From NCBI GenBank assembly GCA_030454225.1, contig JAKDRW010000009.1:1-57550 (forward strand): a DNA stretch of 57,550 nucleotides, written 5' to 3'. This document shows positions 43,730-53,785 of the stretch, one piece after another. This stretch comes from Vreelandella subglaciescola (GTDB lineage Bacteria > Pseudomonadota > Gammaproteobacteria > Pseudomonadales > Halomonadaceae). Positions within the stretch are counted from its first letter, which is position 1, and each line of letters begins with the position of its first letter. The notes under the pieces are model-generated. The model was not told the DNA's origin. It saw only the letters and a program-made list of their open reading frames with translations, and searched no databases. The translations under genes were made by a program, and so were the position numbers.

Positions 43730-45910
43730 TTACTTCGCCTTGGCCTTTTCTACCCGGCGCCACTCGTGGAGCAGCGGCTCGGTGTAGCCGGAGGGTTGCT
43801 CCAACGCCTTGAAGATCAGGTCGGAGGCGGCCTGGAACGCGGTGGAGTCGTCCAGCCGCGAGCTCATCGGCACGTAGCTTTCATCGCCGGCGTTCTGGTC
43901 GTCGACCACCTTGGCCATGCGCTTGAGCGTGTCTTTGACCTGGTTTTTCTCGATGATGCCGTGGCGCAGCCAGTTGGCGATATGCTGGCTGGAAATGCGC
44001 AGCGTCGCGCGGTCTTCCATCAGGCCGACGTCGTGGATGTCCGGCACTTTGGAGACGCCCACGCCGTGTTCGACCCAGCGCACTACGTAGCCGAGGATGC
44101 CCTGACAGTTGTTGTCCAGCTCCTGCTGGATCTCGTCAGCGCTCCAGCTGGTGTCGGCCGCTAGCGGCAGCGTCAGCAGGTCGTCGAGCATGTCGACTTC
44201 GCCTCGGCTTTCGAGCTCTTTCTGCACGCTGACCACGTCAACCTGATGGTAGTGTAGCGCGTGCAGGGTAGCCGCCGTGGGCGAGGGCACCCAGGCGGTG
44301 TTGGCGCCGGCCTGGGGGTGGCCGATTTTCTTTTCCAGCATGTCGTGCATCAGGTCCGGCATGGCCCACATGCCCTTGCCGATCTGGGCGCGGCCGCGCA
44401 GGCCGGAAACCAGGCCCGCCTGGACGTTGTTCTTCTCGTAGGCGCCGATCCAGGCGGTGCCCTTCATGTCGCCTTTGCGCACGACCGGGCCGGCTTGCAT
44501 GATGGTGTGCATTTCGTCGCCGGTGCGGTCGAGGAAGCCGGTGTTGATGAACACCACACGCTCGCTTGCCGCGTTGATGCACGCCTTGAGGTTGGCGCTG
44601 GTGCGGCGCTCTTCGTCCATCACGCCGACTTTTAGCGTGTTGCGCTCAAGGCCGAGGGTGTCCTCGACGCGGGCAAAAATTTCGCCGGCAAACGCCACTT
44701 CCTGGGGGCCGTGCATCTTGGGCTTGACGATATACACCGAGCCGGTGCGCGAGTTGCGCGGCTGATCGGCGCTCTTTTTCAGGTCGTGAATCGCGACCAG
44801 CGACGTCACGACGGCGTCAAGAATGCCTTCGGGCAGCTCGTTGCCCTGCTCGTCGAGGATTGCCGGCGTGGTCATCAGATGGCCGACGTTACGGATGAAC
44901 ATCAACGCGCGACCCTGCAGGGTGACGTCCTTGCCGTCGATGCCCTGCCAGGTGCGGTCGCCGTGGAGCTTGCGGGTGAAGGTCTTACCGCCCTTGTTGA
45001 CGCTGACTTCCAGGTCGCCCTTCATCAGGCCCAGCCAGTTGGTATAAACGCCGACCTTGTCTTCGGCATCAACCGCGGCGATGGAGTCTTCGCAGTCCAT
45101 AATAGCCGACAGCGTAGACTCGAGGGCGACGTCCTTGACGCGCGCCGGATCGGTTTTACCGATGGGGTGCTCGCCGTCGATCTGGATGTCCAGGTGCAGG
45201 CCGTGGTTGACCAGCAAAATCGAGGTGGGCTCGGCGGCGTCGCCGTCAAAGCCAACCAGCTTGGCGGCATCCTTTAGGCCGGTCTTGTTGCCGCCTTTCA
45301 GCGTGACGGCCAGTTGGCCATCTTCCACGGCGTAGTTGACGGCATCCTTGTGCGAGCCGTCCGCCAGCGGAGCGGACTGATCGAGTACGCCGCGGGCGTA
45401 GGCGATGACTTTCTCGGCGCGCTTGGGGTTGAACTCGCGGGTCTTTTCGGCGCCGTCGTCTTCAGCGATGGCGTCGGTGCCGTACAGCGCATCGTAGAGG
45501 CTGCCCCAGCGGGCGTTGGCGGCGTTCAGCGCGTAGCGGCCGTTGTTGACCGGCACCACCAGCTGCGGACCGGCCTGAACGGCAAGCTCTTTATCGACGT
45601 TGGCGGTAGTGGCCGCGACTTTTGCCGGCGCTTCGACCAGGTAGCCGATGTCGGTCAGATGGCGGCGATAGGCCGGCATGTCGCTGATCGGGCCGGGGTT
45701 ATCGCGGTGCCAGACGTTGAGCTTTTCCTGCAGCGAGTCGCGCTCGTCGAGCAGCTGGCGATTTTTCGGCGCCAGATCGTGAAACAATGCGTCAACGCCC
45801 GCCCAGAAGGCAGCTTGATCAACGCCGGTGCCCGGAAGCGCCTGCTCGTTGATAAAGCGATCAAGTTCAGCTGCCACCTGTAAACGGTGCCGCGTGATAC
45901 GCTCGCTCAT
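43730..45910 (-). CDS. glcB: Malate synthase G
   Basis: GlcB condenses glyoxylate with acetyl-CoA to malate. This is the large monomeric isoform (726 residues; E. coli 723). Landmarks include [16 protein letters not shown], the [13 protein letters not shown] region, [18 protein letters not shown], and [41 protein letters not shown] precedes the ATG. It is expressed from a 394-base upstream gap that has an IclR-like operator candidate. It neighbours the purine-degradation block, whose downstream pathway yields glyoxylate; the glc operon genes are not here. Confidence 0.96.
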   Translation of the reverse strand: MSERITRHRLQVAAELDRFINEQALPGTGVDQAAFWAGVDALFHDLAPKNRQLLDERDSLQEKLNVWHRDNPGPISDMPAYRRHLTDIGYLVEAPAKVAATTANVDKELAVQAGPQLVVPVNNGRYALNAANARWGSLYDALYGTDAIAEDDGAEKTREFNPKRAEKVIAYARGVLDQSAPLADGSHKDAVNYAVEDGQLAVTLKGGNKTGLKDAAKLVGFDGDAAEPTSILLVNHGLHLDIQIDGEHPIGKTDPARVKDVALESTLSAIMDCEDSIAAVDAEDKVGVYTNWLGLMKGDLEVSVNKGGKTFTRKLHGDRTWQGIDGKDVTLQGRALMFIRNVGHLMTTPAILDEQGNELPEGILDAVVTSLVAIHDLKKSADQPRNSRTGSVYIVKPKMHGPQEVAFAGEIFARVEDTLGLERNTLKVGVMDEERRTSANLKACINAASERVVFINTGFLDRTGDEMHTIMQAGPVVRKGDMKGTAWIGAYEKNNVQAGLVSGLRGRAQIGKGMWAMPDLMHDMLEKKIGHPQAGANTAWVPSPTAATLHALHYHQVDVVSVQKELESRGEVDMLDDLLTLPLAADTSWSADEIQQELDNNCQGILGYVVRWVEHGVGVSKVPDIHDVGLMEDRATLRISSQHIANWLRHGIIEKNQVKDTLKRMAKVVDDQNAGDESYVPMSSRLDDSTAFQAASDLIFKALEQPSGYTEPLLHEWRRVEKAKAK

Positions 45911-46304
45911 GGAAACTCTCCCTTAGAGTGTCCGTGGCCAATCGTGGTACCAGATGCCCGCCACGGCCATAGTGAATACAACAGTGAATACGACGACTGT
46001 CTCAACGACTGTTCTCAACTGCTGTCTATCTCAATGACTGCCTTATGCCGGACAATGACAACACGAACGACACCGCAGAGGCCGGCAGCTTGATTTGTGG
46101 AAAAATTTTCATAAAAGACGTTTCTATAGAAAATAGTTCCATAAATGCGCAGGCATGTAAACAGCGCCGCTCTTGCTTGGCAGAAGGATCGGTCAAATGC
46201 GGATGATTTTACCTTACTTGGCGGGCATTGTTAAATCGCGCTGAGAATGAGCCGAGTGCCGGGTCGGAAACGGGCCACGCAAGCCGAAAAGAAAGAGAGG
46301 CTAG
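45911..46304. promoter_or_regulatory. Divergent gap between glcB and the alpha/beta hydrolase
   Basis: No gene is seen. An AT-rich core at about 46092-46150 holds TGGAAAAATTTTCAT (46098-46112), which resembles the IclR-type operator TGGAAATNATTTCCA at 10 of 14 positions, and the perfect palindrome TTTCTATAGAAA (46121-46132). Short repeats AGTGAATAC and ACGACTGT/AACGACTG occur near 45970-46045. Which gene these control is not shown; glcB is the more likely. Confidence 0.4.
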
Positions 46305-47270
46305 ATGAACGAGTTTGACGCGCTAAAGGCCGCGTTTTGCCACGCGGCGCATACCCCGCTGGTGCCGCTGTTACCCGAAAGTACGCAGGCCCGTGCGGTA
46401 AAAACGTACTTTGATCGCTACGGGCTCACCCCCCTGTGGCGTGAGGCGCAGCAGGTCTACGCGGGCTTTATCGAAAGCGGCCGCTTTTTGCTTTGGTGTC
46501 AGGTGTGGTCGCCGCCCCGGCCGGTGGGTACCGCTTTTGTGGTGCACGGCTATTTTGACCACATGGGGCTTTATCGCCACCTGCTGAAACGTCTTTTAGC
46601 GCGCGGCTGGCGGGTAGTGCTGTGGGATTTGCCCGGCCATGGGCTGTCGAGCGGCGCACGGGCAACGATTGAGAGCTTTGACGACTATCGTCACTGCCTG
46701 CACGTGGTGCAGGCGGCGCTAACGGCGCAGGCGCTGGTTCCAACGCCCTGGGTGGGTGTCGGGCAGAGCACTGGCGCCTCGATATTGGCAACCGATGCGC
46801 TACGCCTGCAGAGCGCCACCCCCTGGTCGGCGCTGGTGCTGCTGGCGCCGCTGGTGCGCCCCCGAGGCTGGCGCCAGGCAAGCGCACTGCACCGCCTGGC
46901 AAGCCCCTTTGTGCGCTCGGTGCGCCGCCAGCACCGGCCCAACTCGACCGATGCCGCTTTTGTCGAGTTTTTGCGCTATCAAGACCCGCTGCAGTCCGAG
47001 CAGCTGAGCCTTGTCTGGGTGGGCGCCATGCGCCGCTGGATGGCGCAGTTGCTGGCGCAGCCGCCCAGCACGCTGCCCGTGCTGATGATCCAGGGCGAGC
47101 AGGATCACACCGTCGACTGGGCGTACAACCTCGGAGTGCTGGCGGCCAAGTTCCCCCACGCCGAGGTGTATCACCACCCCCTGGCTCGCCACCACCTGGT
47201 CAACGAGGCCGAGCCCATACGCGAGGCGCTGTTTGCCACGCTTGAAGCGTTTCTTGACGAGCTGCCTTAA
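46305..47270 (+). CDS. Alpha/beta hydrolase (serine aminopeptidase S33-like)
   Basis: This 321-residue soluble protein has an alpha/beta-hydrolase fold of the lysophospholipase/Hydrolase_4 type. The oxyanion region is VVHGYFDHMGLYRHLL, the nucleophile elbow GQSTG lies near residue 153, the Asp is probably in IQGEQDHTVDW and the His in ARHHLVNE. No signal peptide is seen. GAGAGG precedes the ATG. Substrate is unknown. It converges with the guanine deaminase gene. Confidence 0.82.
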   Translation: MNEFDALKAAFCHAAHTPLVPLLPESTQARAVKTYFDRYGLTPLWREAQQVYAGFIESGRFLLWCQVWSPPRPVGTAFVVHGYFDHMGLYRHLLKRLLARGWRVVLWDLPGHGLSSGARATIESFDDYRHCLHVVQAALTAQALVPTPWVGVGQSTGASILATDALRLQSATPWSALVLLAPLVRPRGWRQASALHRLASPFVRSVRRQHRPNSTDAAFVEFLRYQDPLQSEQLSLVWVGAMRRWMAQLLAQPPSTLPVLMIQGEQDHTVDWAYNLGVLAAKFPHAEVYHHPLARHHLVNEAEPIREALFATLEAFLDELP

Positions 47271-47284
47271 ACGGGCTAGACCGG

Positions 47285-48613
47285 CTAGGCGGCGTCGCGG
47301 GCGTGGACCCGCTGGCCGCCGGCCCAGGTGGCGTAAACGCTGCGATCATCCCCGAGCATCATCAGCGCAAACAGGGTTTCAGCCAGCGTCTGGCAGCGCG
47401 CCGTGCGCCGTGCCAGAAGCGGCGTGGCCTGGGGGTCGAGCACCACGATGTCGGCTTCGCCGCCTTCGCGGATCTGGCCGATGTGCTGGTCAAGGTGCAG
47501 GGTTTTGGCGTTGCCCAGCGTCAGCCGGTAAAACCCCTGCCAGGCGGTGAGCGGCTGGCCGAGCAGCTGGCCGACCTGATAGGCGCCCTTGAGCGTAGCG
47601 AGTCCCGACAGGTCGGTGCCGCCGCCGACGTCGCTTGCCAGGCTGGTAGCCAGGCCGACGTCGTGGCAGGCCTGCCGGTCAAACAGTCCGCTGCCCAAAA
47701 ACAGGTTCGAGGTGGGGCAAAAGGCGATGCTCGCGCCGCCGTCCGCCAGCCGCTGGCGCATCCCCTGATCCAGGTGAATGCCGTGGGCAAAGGTGCTGCG
47801 CGGCCCGACCAGCCCGTAGCGCTCATACACGTCGAGGTAGTCGCGGCTTTCGGGGAACAGTTCGGATACCCAGGCAATTTCGCCTTCGTTTTCCGACAGG
47901 TGCGTTTGCAGGTGAAGATCCGGGGCGTTGCGCAGCACGGCGCCGGTGGCTTCCAACTGCTCGCGGGTAGAGGTTGGCGCAAAGCGCGGCGTCAGGCTGT
48001 AACCCAGCCGGTCTTTGCCGTGCCAGTCGCCGATCAGCCGTTCGCTATCGGCCAGCCCGCCCAGGGTGTCGTCGGTCAGGCCGTCAGGAGCGTTGCGGTC
48101 CATCAGCACCTTGCCCGCCAGCATGCGCAGCCCGCGGCGCTTGGCGGCGCTGAAAAATGCATCCACCGAGCCCGGGTGCGAGGTGCAGAAAACCTGCGCG
48201 GTGGTGGTGCCGACGCGCAGGGTTTCATCCAGAAACGCCTCGGCCACGGCGTCGGCGTGAACGCGGTCGGCAAAACGGCACTCTTCGGGAAAGGTGTAGT
48301 CGTTGAGCCAGTCGAGCAGCTGGCGGCCGTAGGAGGCCATGATATCGAGCTGCGAGTAGTGCACGTGGCTGTCGATAAAGCCCGGCATCATCAGCTTGCC
48401 CGAGTAGTCCACCACGTTGATGCCGGCGGGCAGGTGAGGCGCCAGCTCGACGTAGTCGCCCACGGCGTGAATATGGCCGTTGACCATCCACACGGCGCCG
48501 TCCTCAAGGTGGCGAACGCTGCCCGGCGCGGGAGTGTCGCCGTCTCCCGGATCGGCGGCGAAGCTTAAAAGCGGGCCGCGCAGGACGCGCGCAGGGGTCG
48601 AAATAGCAGTCAT
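47285..48613 (-). CDS. guaD: Guanine deaminase
   Basis: GuaD hydrolyses guanine to xanthine and ammonia (amidohydrolase fold, zinc). Landmarks are GFIDSHVHYSQLDIMASYG with the metal-binding HVH, LQTHLSENEGE, STFAHGIHL and CPTSNLFLGSGLFD. The ATG at 48613 follows GGAGAG; the frame runs nine codons further upstream. At 442 residues it is normal. It begins 51 bases after xdhC and probably ends the xdhA-xdhB-xdhC-guaD operon, whose enzymes take its product. Confidence 0.93.
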   Translation of the reverse strand: MTAISTPARVLRGPLLSFAADPGDGDTPAPGSVRHLEDGAVWMVNGHIHAVGDYVELAPHLPAGINVVDYSGKLMMPGFIDSHVHYSQLDIMASYGRQLLDWLNDYTFPEECRFADRVHADAVAEAFLDETLRVGTTTAQVFCTSHPGSVDAFFSAAKRRGLRMLAGKVLMDRNAPDGLTDDTLGGLADSERLIGDWHGKDRLGYSLTPRFAPTSTREQLEATGAVLRNAPDLHLQTHLSENEGEIAWVSELFPESRDYLDVYERYGLVGPRSTFAHGIHLDQGMRQRLADGGASIAFCPTSNLFLGSGLFDRQACHDVGLATSLASDVGGGTDLSGLATLKGAYQVGQLLGQPLTAWQGFYRLTLGNAKTLHLDQHIGQIREGGEADIVVLDPQATPLLARRTARCQTLAETLFALMMLGDDRSVYATWAGGQRVHARDAA

Positions 48614-48664
48614 CAATCTCTCCGTTTGCCCTGGGGGCATTCTTGTTCGTTAATAAGGCTCGGG

Positions 48665-49567
48665 TTAACCAGCGCGCTGTTTATAGGCAGTGCTGTCCTG
48701 TGCCGAATCAGGTGGGTGAAAGGCGGTGCGCAGCGTTTCGGGCGCGACGCCGCGGCGGTCGGGGTGATCGTCAACGGGCTTGAAGGTCAAAAGCTCGGCG
48801 GTCACCGCCAGCGCAATCTCATACGGCCGCTTGCCGTGGGCGCCGGCCACGCCAATGGGGCAGCGCACCCGGGTTAGCGCGCCGTCGTCGTGACCGGCAT
48901 CCAGCAGCCGGCGACGAAAGCTCGCCCATTTGGAGCGCGAGCCGATCAGCCCGATGGAGGCGCAGTCGCCGCGGCGCAGCAGCGCATCGACAATGGCGCG
49001 ATCCTCGCCGTGATCCTGGGTCATCACCAGCGCGTGACAGCCGGCAGGGAGTTCGCCAACGGCGCCGGCCACGCCGGGCTCGCCGCCGGGGCCTGGCATA
49101 ATGCGCCGGCGCTGCTGGCGCTCATTGCCCGCCGTTTCGGGAAAGGCGTCTGCGCGGCTATCAAACCACAGCAGCTGCCAGGGCAGCGGCGCCAACAGTC
49201 CGGCGAGCTCGCGGCCGACGTTGCCGGCGCCAAACAGCGCTACGCGCATCTCGGCGCCGGCATAAACCTCCAGCAGTACGTGGACGTAGCCGCCGCAGCA
49301 CTGGCCGCTGCGCCCGCCCAGCGGAAACGCTTCCAGCCGCGTGCCGCTTTCGCCCTGGGCGAGCGCGTCGCGCGCGGCGTTGATCACCTGCAGCTCGAAG
49401 TGGCCGCCGCCAAGGGTGTCGTGGATGGCTTCCGGGGTAATCACCATTTTGGCGCCGGGCTCGCGCGGGGTCGAGCCCGCCACTCCGACCACGCTTGCCA
49501 GCGCGTGGGGGCGGGCTTCGCGCTGCAGGCGGTCAAGCGCGCCGTGCCAGACGTCAGGCAGGCTCAT
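48665..49567 (-). CDS. xdhC: XdhC, molybdenum cofactor maturation factor
   Basis: XdhC binds molybdenum cofactor, helps sulfurate it and inserts it into XdhB. This 300-residue protein has the N-terminal XdhC/CoxI segment with PGAKMVITPEAIHDTLGGGHFE and a Rossmann-like half with LFGAGNVGRELAGLL and GLIGSRSKWASFRRRL. It overlaps the end of xdhB by 14 bases. It is essential for active xanthine dehydrogenase in related systems. Confidence 0.92.
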   Translation of the reverse strand: MSLPDVWHGALDRLQREARPHALASVVGVAGSTPREPGAKMVITPEAIHDTLGGGHFELQVINAARDALAQGESGTRLEAFPLGGRSGQCCGGYVHVLLEVYAGAEMRVALFGAGNVGRELAGLLAPLPWQLLWFDSRADAFPETAGNERQQRRRIMPGPGGEPGVAGAVGELPAGCHALVMTQDHGEDRAIVDALLRRGDCASIGLIGSRSKWASFRRRLLDAGHDDGALTRVRCPIGVAGAHGKRPYEIALAVTAELLTFKPVDDHPDRRGVAPETLRTAFHPPDSAQDSTAYKQRAG

Positions 49568-52028
49568 GATCGGACCTCGTGCTCTGGCGTTGTGCCTGAC
49601 GCAGCGTTTCTGCCGCCATCAGCACGCGCTCGGGCGTTGCCGGGGTATCCAGCACCGGGCAGAAACGGTAGTCGGCAAGGCTTGCCAGCGCGTCGCGCAG
49701 CGCCGACCACAGCGAGATCGCCAGCATGAAGGGCGGCTCGCCCACCGCCTTGGAGCGGTAGATGTTGGCCTGAGAGTTGGGGTGACCCTCCAGCAGTTTT
49801 ACGTTAAACGTCTCGGGCAGGTCGCCAAAGGCGGGGATTTTATACGTCGACGGCCCGACGGTGGTCAGCTGGCCTTTATCGTTCCATTTGAGCTCTTCGC
49901 TGGTTAGCCAGCCCATACCCTGGATGAAGCCGCCTTCGATCTGGCCGATATCAATGGCCGGGTTCAGCGAGTCGCCGACGTCGTGGATGATATCCACCCG
50001 GCTGACGCGATATTCGCCGGACAGCGTGTCGACTTCGACCTCGGACACGGCGGCGCCGTGAGCGTAGTAGTAGAACGGGCGGCCGCGGCCGGTGGCGCGG
50101 TCGTAGTGGATCAGCGGGGTGGCGTAGAAGCCCTTTTCGGACAGCGAAATACGCCCCAGATAGGCGGCCTGAACGAGTTCGCCCCAGTCGATGCGCTGCT
50201 CGGCTTCGCCCATGCCGGACACCAGCTGGCCGTGCTCCAGGCGCATGGTTTCGCGGTCAAGCCCGCCGGCGGCGTGCTCAAAGTGGGCGGCGGCGAAGTC
50301 AAACAGGCGCTCGCGCAGCTTGGCGGCGGCGTCGCGGGCGGCCATGCCGTTCAGGTCGGTGCCGCTGGAGGCCGCGGTGGGCGAGGTGTTGGGCACCTTG
50401 TCGGTACGCGTAGCGGTAATGCGCACCTGTTCAAGGTCGAGCCCCAGCTCGCGCGCTACGACCTGGCAGACCTTGGTGTGCAGCCCCTGGCCCATTTCGG
50501 TGCCGCCGTGGTTGATCATCACGCTGCCGTCGGTATACACGTGGAGCAGCGCGCCGGCCTGATTCAAGTGCTGGGCGGTAAACGAAATCCCGAACTTAAC
50601 CGGCGTGAGCGAAAGGCCGCGCTTGATGATCGGGCTCTGGGCATTGAAGCGAGTAATCTCGCGGCGCCGCGCCCAGTAGTCGCTTTCGCTTTCTACCTGG
50701 GCCACGATATCGTGCAGCAGGCTGAGCTGTTCGACGCGCTGGCCGTAGTGGGTCAGGTTGCGCGGCGTACCGTCGGCGTCGCTTTTACGGTAGAGGTTAC
50801 GCTTGCGCACGGTCAGCGGGTCTTCGCCGACGTAGCGGGCAATGTCGTCCATGGCGCGCTCGATGATCATCATGCCCTGGGGGCCGCCAAAGCCGCGAAA
50901 CGCGGTGTTGGACGCGGTGTGGGTCTTGGCGCGCTTGCCGGTAACCCTTGCGGCCCCCAGCGAGTAGGCGTTATCGGCGTGAAACATGGCGCGGTCGACC
51001 ACCGCCTCGGAAAGGTCGGGCGAGTAGCCGCAGTCGCCGATCACGTCAATATCGCCGCCGGTGAGCACGCCGCGTTCGTCAAAGCCCAGCTTGTAGGCGT
51101 TGTGGAAGGGGTGGCGCTTGCCGGTGGCGCGGGTGTCGTCGGCGCGGGGCAGGCGCACCTTGGCCGCGCGGCCGGTGCGCCGGGCAATAATCGCGGCGAT
51201 GCACGTCCACGGCGAGGCCTGGGTTTCCTTGCCGCCAAAGCCGCCGCCCATGCGCCGGGTGGAAACGGTCACGGCATGGAACGGAATGCCCAGCACTTCG
51301 GCCACCAGCTTTTGCGTTTCGCTGGGGTGCTGGTTGGAGGTGTGCACGGTGACGCCTTCGTCTTCGCTGGGCTCGACCAGGCAGGCCTGACCTTCCAGAT
51401 AGAAGTGTTCCTGACCGCCGACAAACTGCGTGCCTTCCAGCACGTGGGTGGCGCCCTCAAGCGCAGCGCGCCAGTCGCCCAGTTCGTGGACGTGGGTAGG
51501 GCGCACCAGCTCTTCGCGCTTGGCGGCGGCCACCGGGTCGAGGCTTGCCGGCTGCTCGTCGATTTCGACGATGGCGGCGTTGACCGCCTGCCGCGCGGCC
51601 TTGTAGCTGTCGGCGGCTACGGCAAACAGGCTCTGGCCGACGTAGCTGATCTCATCAAAAGCAAAGATCGGGTCGCCGGGAAACACCGGGCCGATATCCG
51701 TATGACCGGGTACATCGGCAAGGCTGATCACGTCGACCACGCCGGGGAACGCCCTGACCTTTTCCAGATCGAGCCGCGTGACCCGGCCGTGGGCCACCGG
51801 CGACTGGCCGACCATGACGTGCAGCGTGCCGGCCGGGGTGGGAATGTCGTCAATATAGGCGGCGCGGCCGGTTACGTGCTTGATCGCGCTCTCGTGGGCG
51901 CGGGCATGACCGGCACCGCGATGGCTGGCGACGGCGTCGCGGGCCAGGGGAGCATCGCCCTGGTTGCGATGCTGAGTCGTGTTCTGATTGCCCCGGGTGG
52001 GCTGGTCGAGATCAGTGAGCGTACGCAT
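49554..52028 (-). CDS. xdhB: Xanthine dehydrogenase, molybdenum-binding subunit
   Basis: XdhB carries the molybdenum cofactor and oxidises hypoxanthine and xanthine to urate. Landmarks are the HESAIKHVTGRAAYIDD start of the domain, MGGGFGGKETQASPW, RGFGGPQGM, NHGGTEMGQGLHTK, and the late TVGPSTYKIPAFGD and GEPPFMLAISLWSAL with the catalytic Glu. At 824 residues it is slightly longer than usual (about 780), mostly at a polar N-terminus of about 45 residues. It overlaps xdhA by 17 bases and xdhC by 14. Confidence 0.95.
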   Translation of the reverse strand: MRTLTDLDQPTRGNQNTTQHRNQGDAPLARDAVASHRGAGHARAHESAIKHVTGRAAYIDDIPTPAGTLHVMVGQSPVAHGRVTRLDLEKVRAFPGVVDVISLADVPGHTDIGPVFPGDPIFAFDEISYVGQSLFAVAADSYKAARQAVNAAIVEIDEQPASLDPVAAAKREELVRPTHVHELGDWRAALEGATHVLEGTQFVGGQEHFYLEGQACLVEPSEDEGVTVHTSNQHPSETQKLVAEVLGIPFHAVTVSTRRMGGGFGGKETQASPWTCIAAIIARRTGRAAKVRLPRADDTRATGKRHPFHNAYKLGFDERGVLTGGDIDVIGDCGYSPDLSEAVVDRAMFHADNAYSLGAARVTGKRAKTHTASNTAFRGFGGPQGMMIIERAMDDIARYVGEDPLTVRKRNLYRKSDADGTPRNLTHYGQRVEQLSLLHDIVAQVESESDYWARRREITRFNAQSPIIKRGLSLTPVKFGISFTAQHLNQAGALLHVYTDGSVMINHGGTEMGQGLHTKVCQVVARELGLDLEQVRITATRTDKVPNTSPTAASSGTDLNGMAARDAAAKLRERLFDFAAAHFEHAAGGLDRETMRLEHGQLVSGMGEAEQRIDWGELVQAAYLGRISLSEKGFYATPLIHYDRATGRGRPFYYYAHGAAVSEVEVDTLSGEYRVSRVDIIHDVGDSLNPAIDIGQIEGGFIQGMGWLTSEELKWNDKGQLTTVGPSTYKIPAFGDLPETFNVKLLEGHPNSQANIYRSKAVGEPPFMLAISLWSALRDALASLADYRFCPVLDTPATPERVLMAAETLRQAQRQSTRSDHEPA

Positions 52029-53565
52029 CGAGAGTCACCTTGGTTGCTGTGCCGTTCTTGTTGTCGTGATGAGTTTGGCTATGAGCGCTGTCGTTGGACG
52101 CGGGTCGGGATTCGGCGGCGATCATCAGGCGCAGCCGCTCGAGCAGGTTGCCGGCGGCCAGCGTGCGGTATTCGGCGCTGCCGCGCGCGTCGGCCATGGG
52201 GGAAAGCTCCTTGGCCAGTGCCGCGCGGGCGCGGGCAAACGCCGCCGCGTCCGGGCGGCTGCCTTCAAGGGCGGCCTCTGCGTCCGGGGCGCGGCGTGGA
52301 ATGCCCGCCATGCCGCCAAAGGCCAAGTGGACGTCGCGCATCAGGCCGCCTTCCAGCCGCCAGGCGAACGCGCCCAGCACCGCGGAAATGTCGTCCTCAC
52401 GGCGCTTGGACAGCTTCCAGACCTTGAGGTTTTGCTCGGCTGCCGGGCGCGGCAGAAAAATGGCGGCGATGAATTCGTCTTCTTCCAGCGCGGTTTTCTT
52501 GTAGTCGAGGAAGAAGTCCGCCAGCGGAAGTTCGCGGCTGCCGCGCGGGCCGTCCAGGCGCAGGTGCGCATCCAGCGCGAGCAGCACCGGCGGGGTGTCG
52601 CCGATGGGCGAGGCGTTGGCCACGTTGCCGCCCAGCGTCGCGCGGTTACGGATCTGCGACGAGGCAAAGCGGTGCATCAAGTGCTCGAACGCCGGGTAAT
52701 GCTCGGCCAGTAGCGGGGTGAGCTGCGACAGCGTCACCGACGCGCCAATCCACCAGCCGGTATCGGCCTCGTCTATCTCGGTCAGCTCGGCCACCCGGCG
52801 GACGTCGATGATATCGACCAGGTCTTTCACCTGCTGGGTGGTTTCCAGCCACAGGTCGGTGCCGCCGGCCACTAGCCGCGCGCCTGGGCGCTTGGCCTTG
52901 AGCTCGCGCAGCGCGGCGATGTCCCGGGGCATGGCGTAGCCCGCCCCGTCGCTTTGGCAGCTAGTATCGCTTGCGTCCTTGGCCAGCGCCGCGACGTCGG
53001 TGCCCAGCGCGGCATTGGCGGCCCAGGCGGGCGTGGCTTTCGGGTAGTCCTGCATGGTGAGCGCGGCGTCGCGGATCGGGCGATAGCCGGTGCAGCGGCA
53101 CAGGTTGCCACCCAGCGCACTTTCCAGCTTTTCTTGGGTGAGCGGCGCGCGAGGCTGGCCTACCGGTTTGTTTTGATCTTCATGCCTGTTTTGCTCTTCA
53201 TATAGCGTAAACAGCGACATCACGATGCCGGGCGTGCAAAAACCGCACTGGCTGCCGTGACACTCGACCATGGCCGCCTGAGCCGGGTGCAGGTGTTTAT
53301 CGTCGGCAAGCCCTTCCACGGTGACCAAGTGGCAGCCGTTGAGCTGGTGGGCGGGCGTGACGCAAGAGTTGGCGCTTTGGTAGCGGATCTCGCCGTTGGC
53401 GTCGGGCTCGCCGATGGCCACGGTGCAGGCGCCGCAGTCGCCAGAGGCGCAGCCTTCCTTGGTGCCGGTCTGGGCGAGCTGTCCGCGCACCAGCTCCAGA
53501 ATGCTGGTGTCAGCGCTGACGTGGGTCAGGCGCTGGCGCTTACCGTTGAGGTAGAAATCAATCAT
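52012..53565 (-). CDS. xdhA: Xanthine dehydrogenase, Fe-S/FAD subunit
   Basis: XdhA moves electrons from the molybdenum site to NAD+. It has a plant-type 2Fe-2S domain with C39, C44 and C47 (CASGDCGAC), a second 2Fe-2S helical domain with CGFCTPG and CRCTGY, an FAD domain with VAGGTDLWLE and TLGGNVANASPIGDT, and a C-terminal CO-dehydrogenase flavoprotein-like domain. At 517 residues it is full length. It is the first gene of the purine operon. Its probable promoter (TTGATA at 53665-53660, AAGAAT at 53642-53637 on the minus strand) has the regulator's operator in the spacer. Confidence 0.95.
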   Translation of the reverse strand: MIDFYLNGKRQRLTHVSADTSILELVRGQLAQTGTKEGCASGDCGACTVAIGEPDANGEIRYQSANSCVTPAHQLNGCHLVTVEGLADDKHLHPAQAAMVECHGSQCGFCTPGIVMSLFTLYEEQNRHEDQNKPVGQPRAPLTQEKLESALGGNLCRCTGYRPIRDAALTMQDYPKATPAWAANAALGTDVAALAKDASDTSCQSDGAGYAMPRDIAALRELKAKRPGARLVAGGTDLWLETTQQVKDLVDIIDVRRVAELTEIDEADTGWWIGASVTLSQLTPLLAEHYPAFEHLMHRFASSQIRNRATLGGNVANASPIGDTPPVLLALDAHLRLDGPRGSRELPLADFFLDYKKTALEEDEFIAAIFLPRPAAEQNLKVWKLSKRREDDISAVLGAFAWRLEGGLMRDVHLAFGGMAGIPRRAPDAEAALEGSRPDAAAFARARAALAKELSPMADARGSAEYRTLAAGNLLERLRLMIAAESRPASNDSAHSQTHHDNKNGTATKVTLDAYAH

Positions 53566-53640
53566 GGTCGGCTCCGATTGTGATTGTCATTGTCTTGGCG
53601 GCTTAGAGTGTCGGCCGGGGTCAGGAGATACTTTAGATTC

Positions 53641-53656
53641 TTGACCATATGGTCAG
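53641..53656. promoter_or_regulatory. RutR-type operator in the xdhA/regulator gap
   Basis: TTGACCATATGGTCAG is a near-perfect palindrome of the form TTGACC-N4-GGTCAG. It agrees with the known E. coli RutR site TTGACCANNTGGTCAA in all but the last base. It lies 76 bases before xdhA and 130 bases before the regulator, within the spacer of a likely xdhA promoter. A second copy lies before the permease. Confidence 0.75.
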
Positions 53657-53785
53657 TTTTATCAAGTTTTTTGGCGCCCCATTGGTTTAATTCTAGCGCG
53701 TTGTTGCTACTTTGCCGGGGAAGGCGGGGCGCAGCCGAATTGCCTTGGCACCGGCTTTTCAGGCAAGCTTTAGCTTTGCGAGAGC

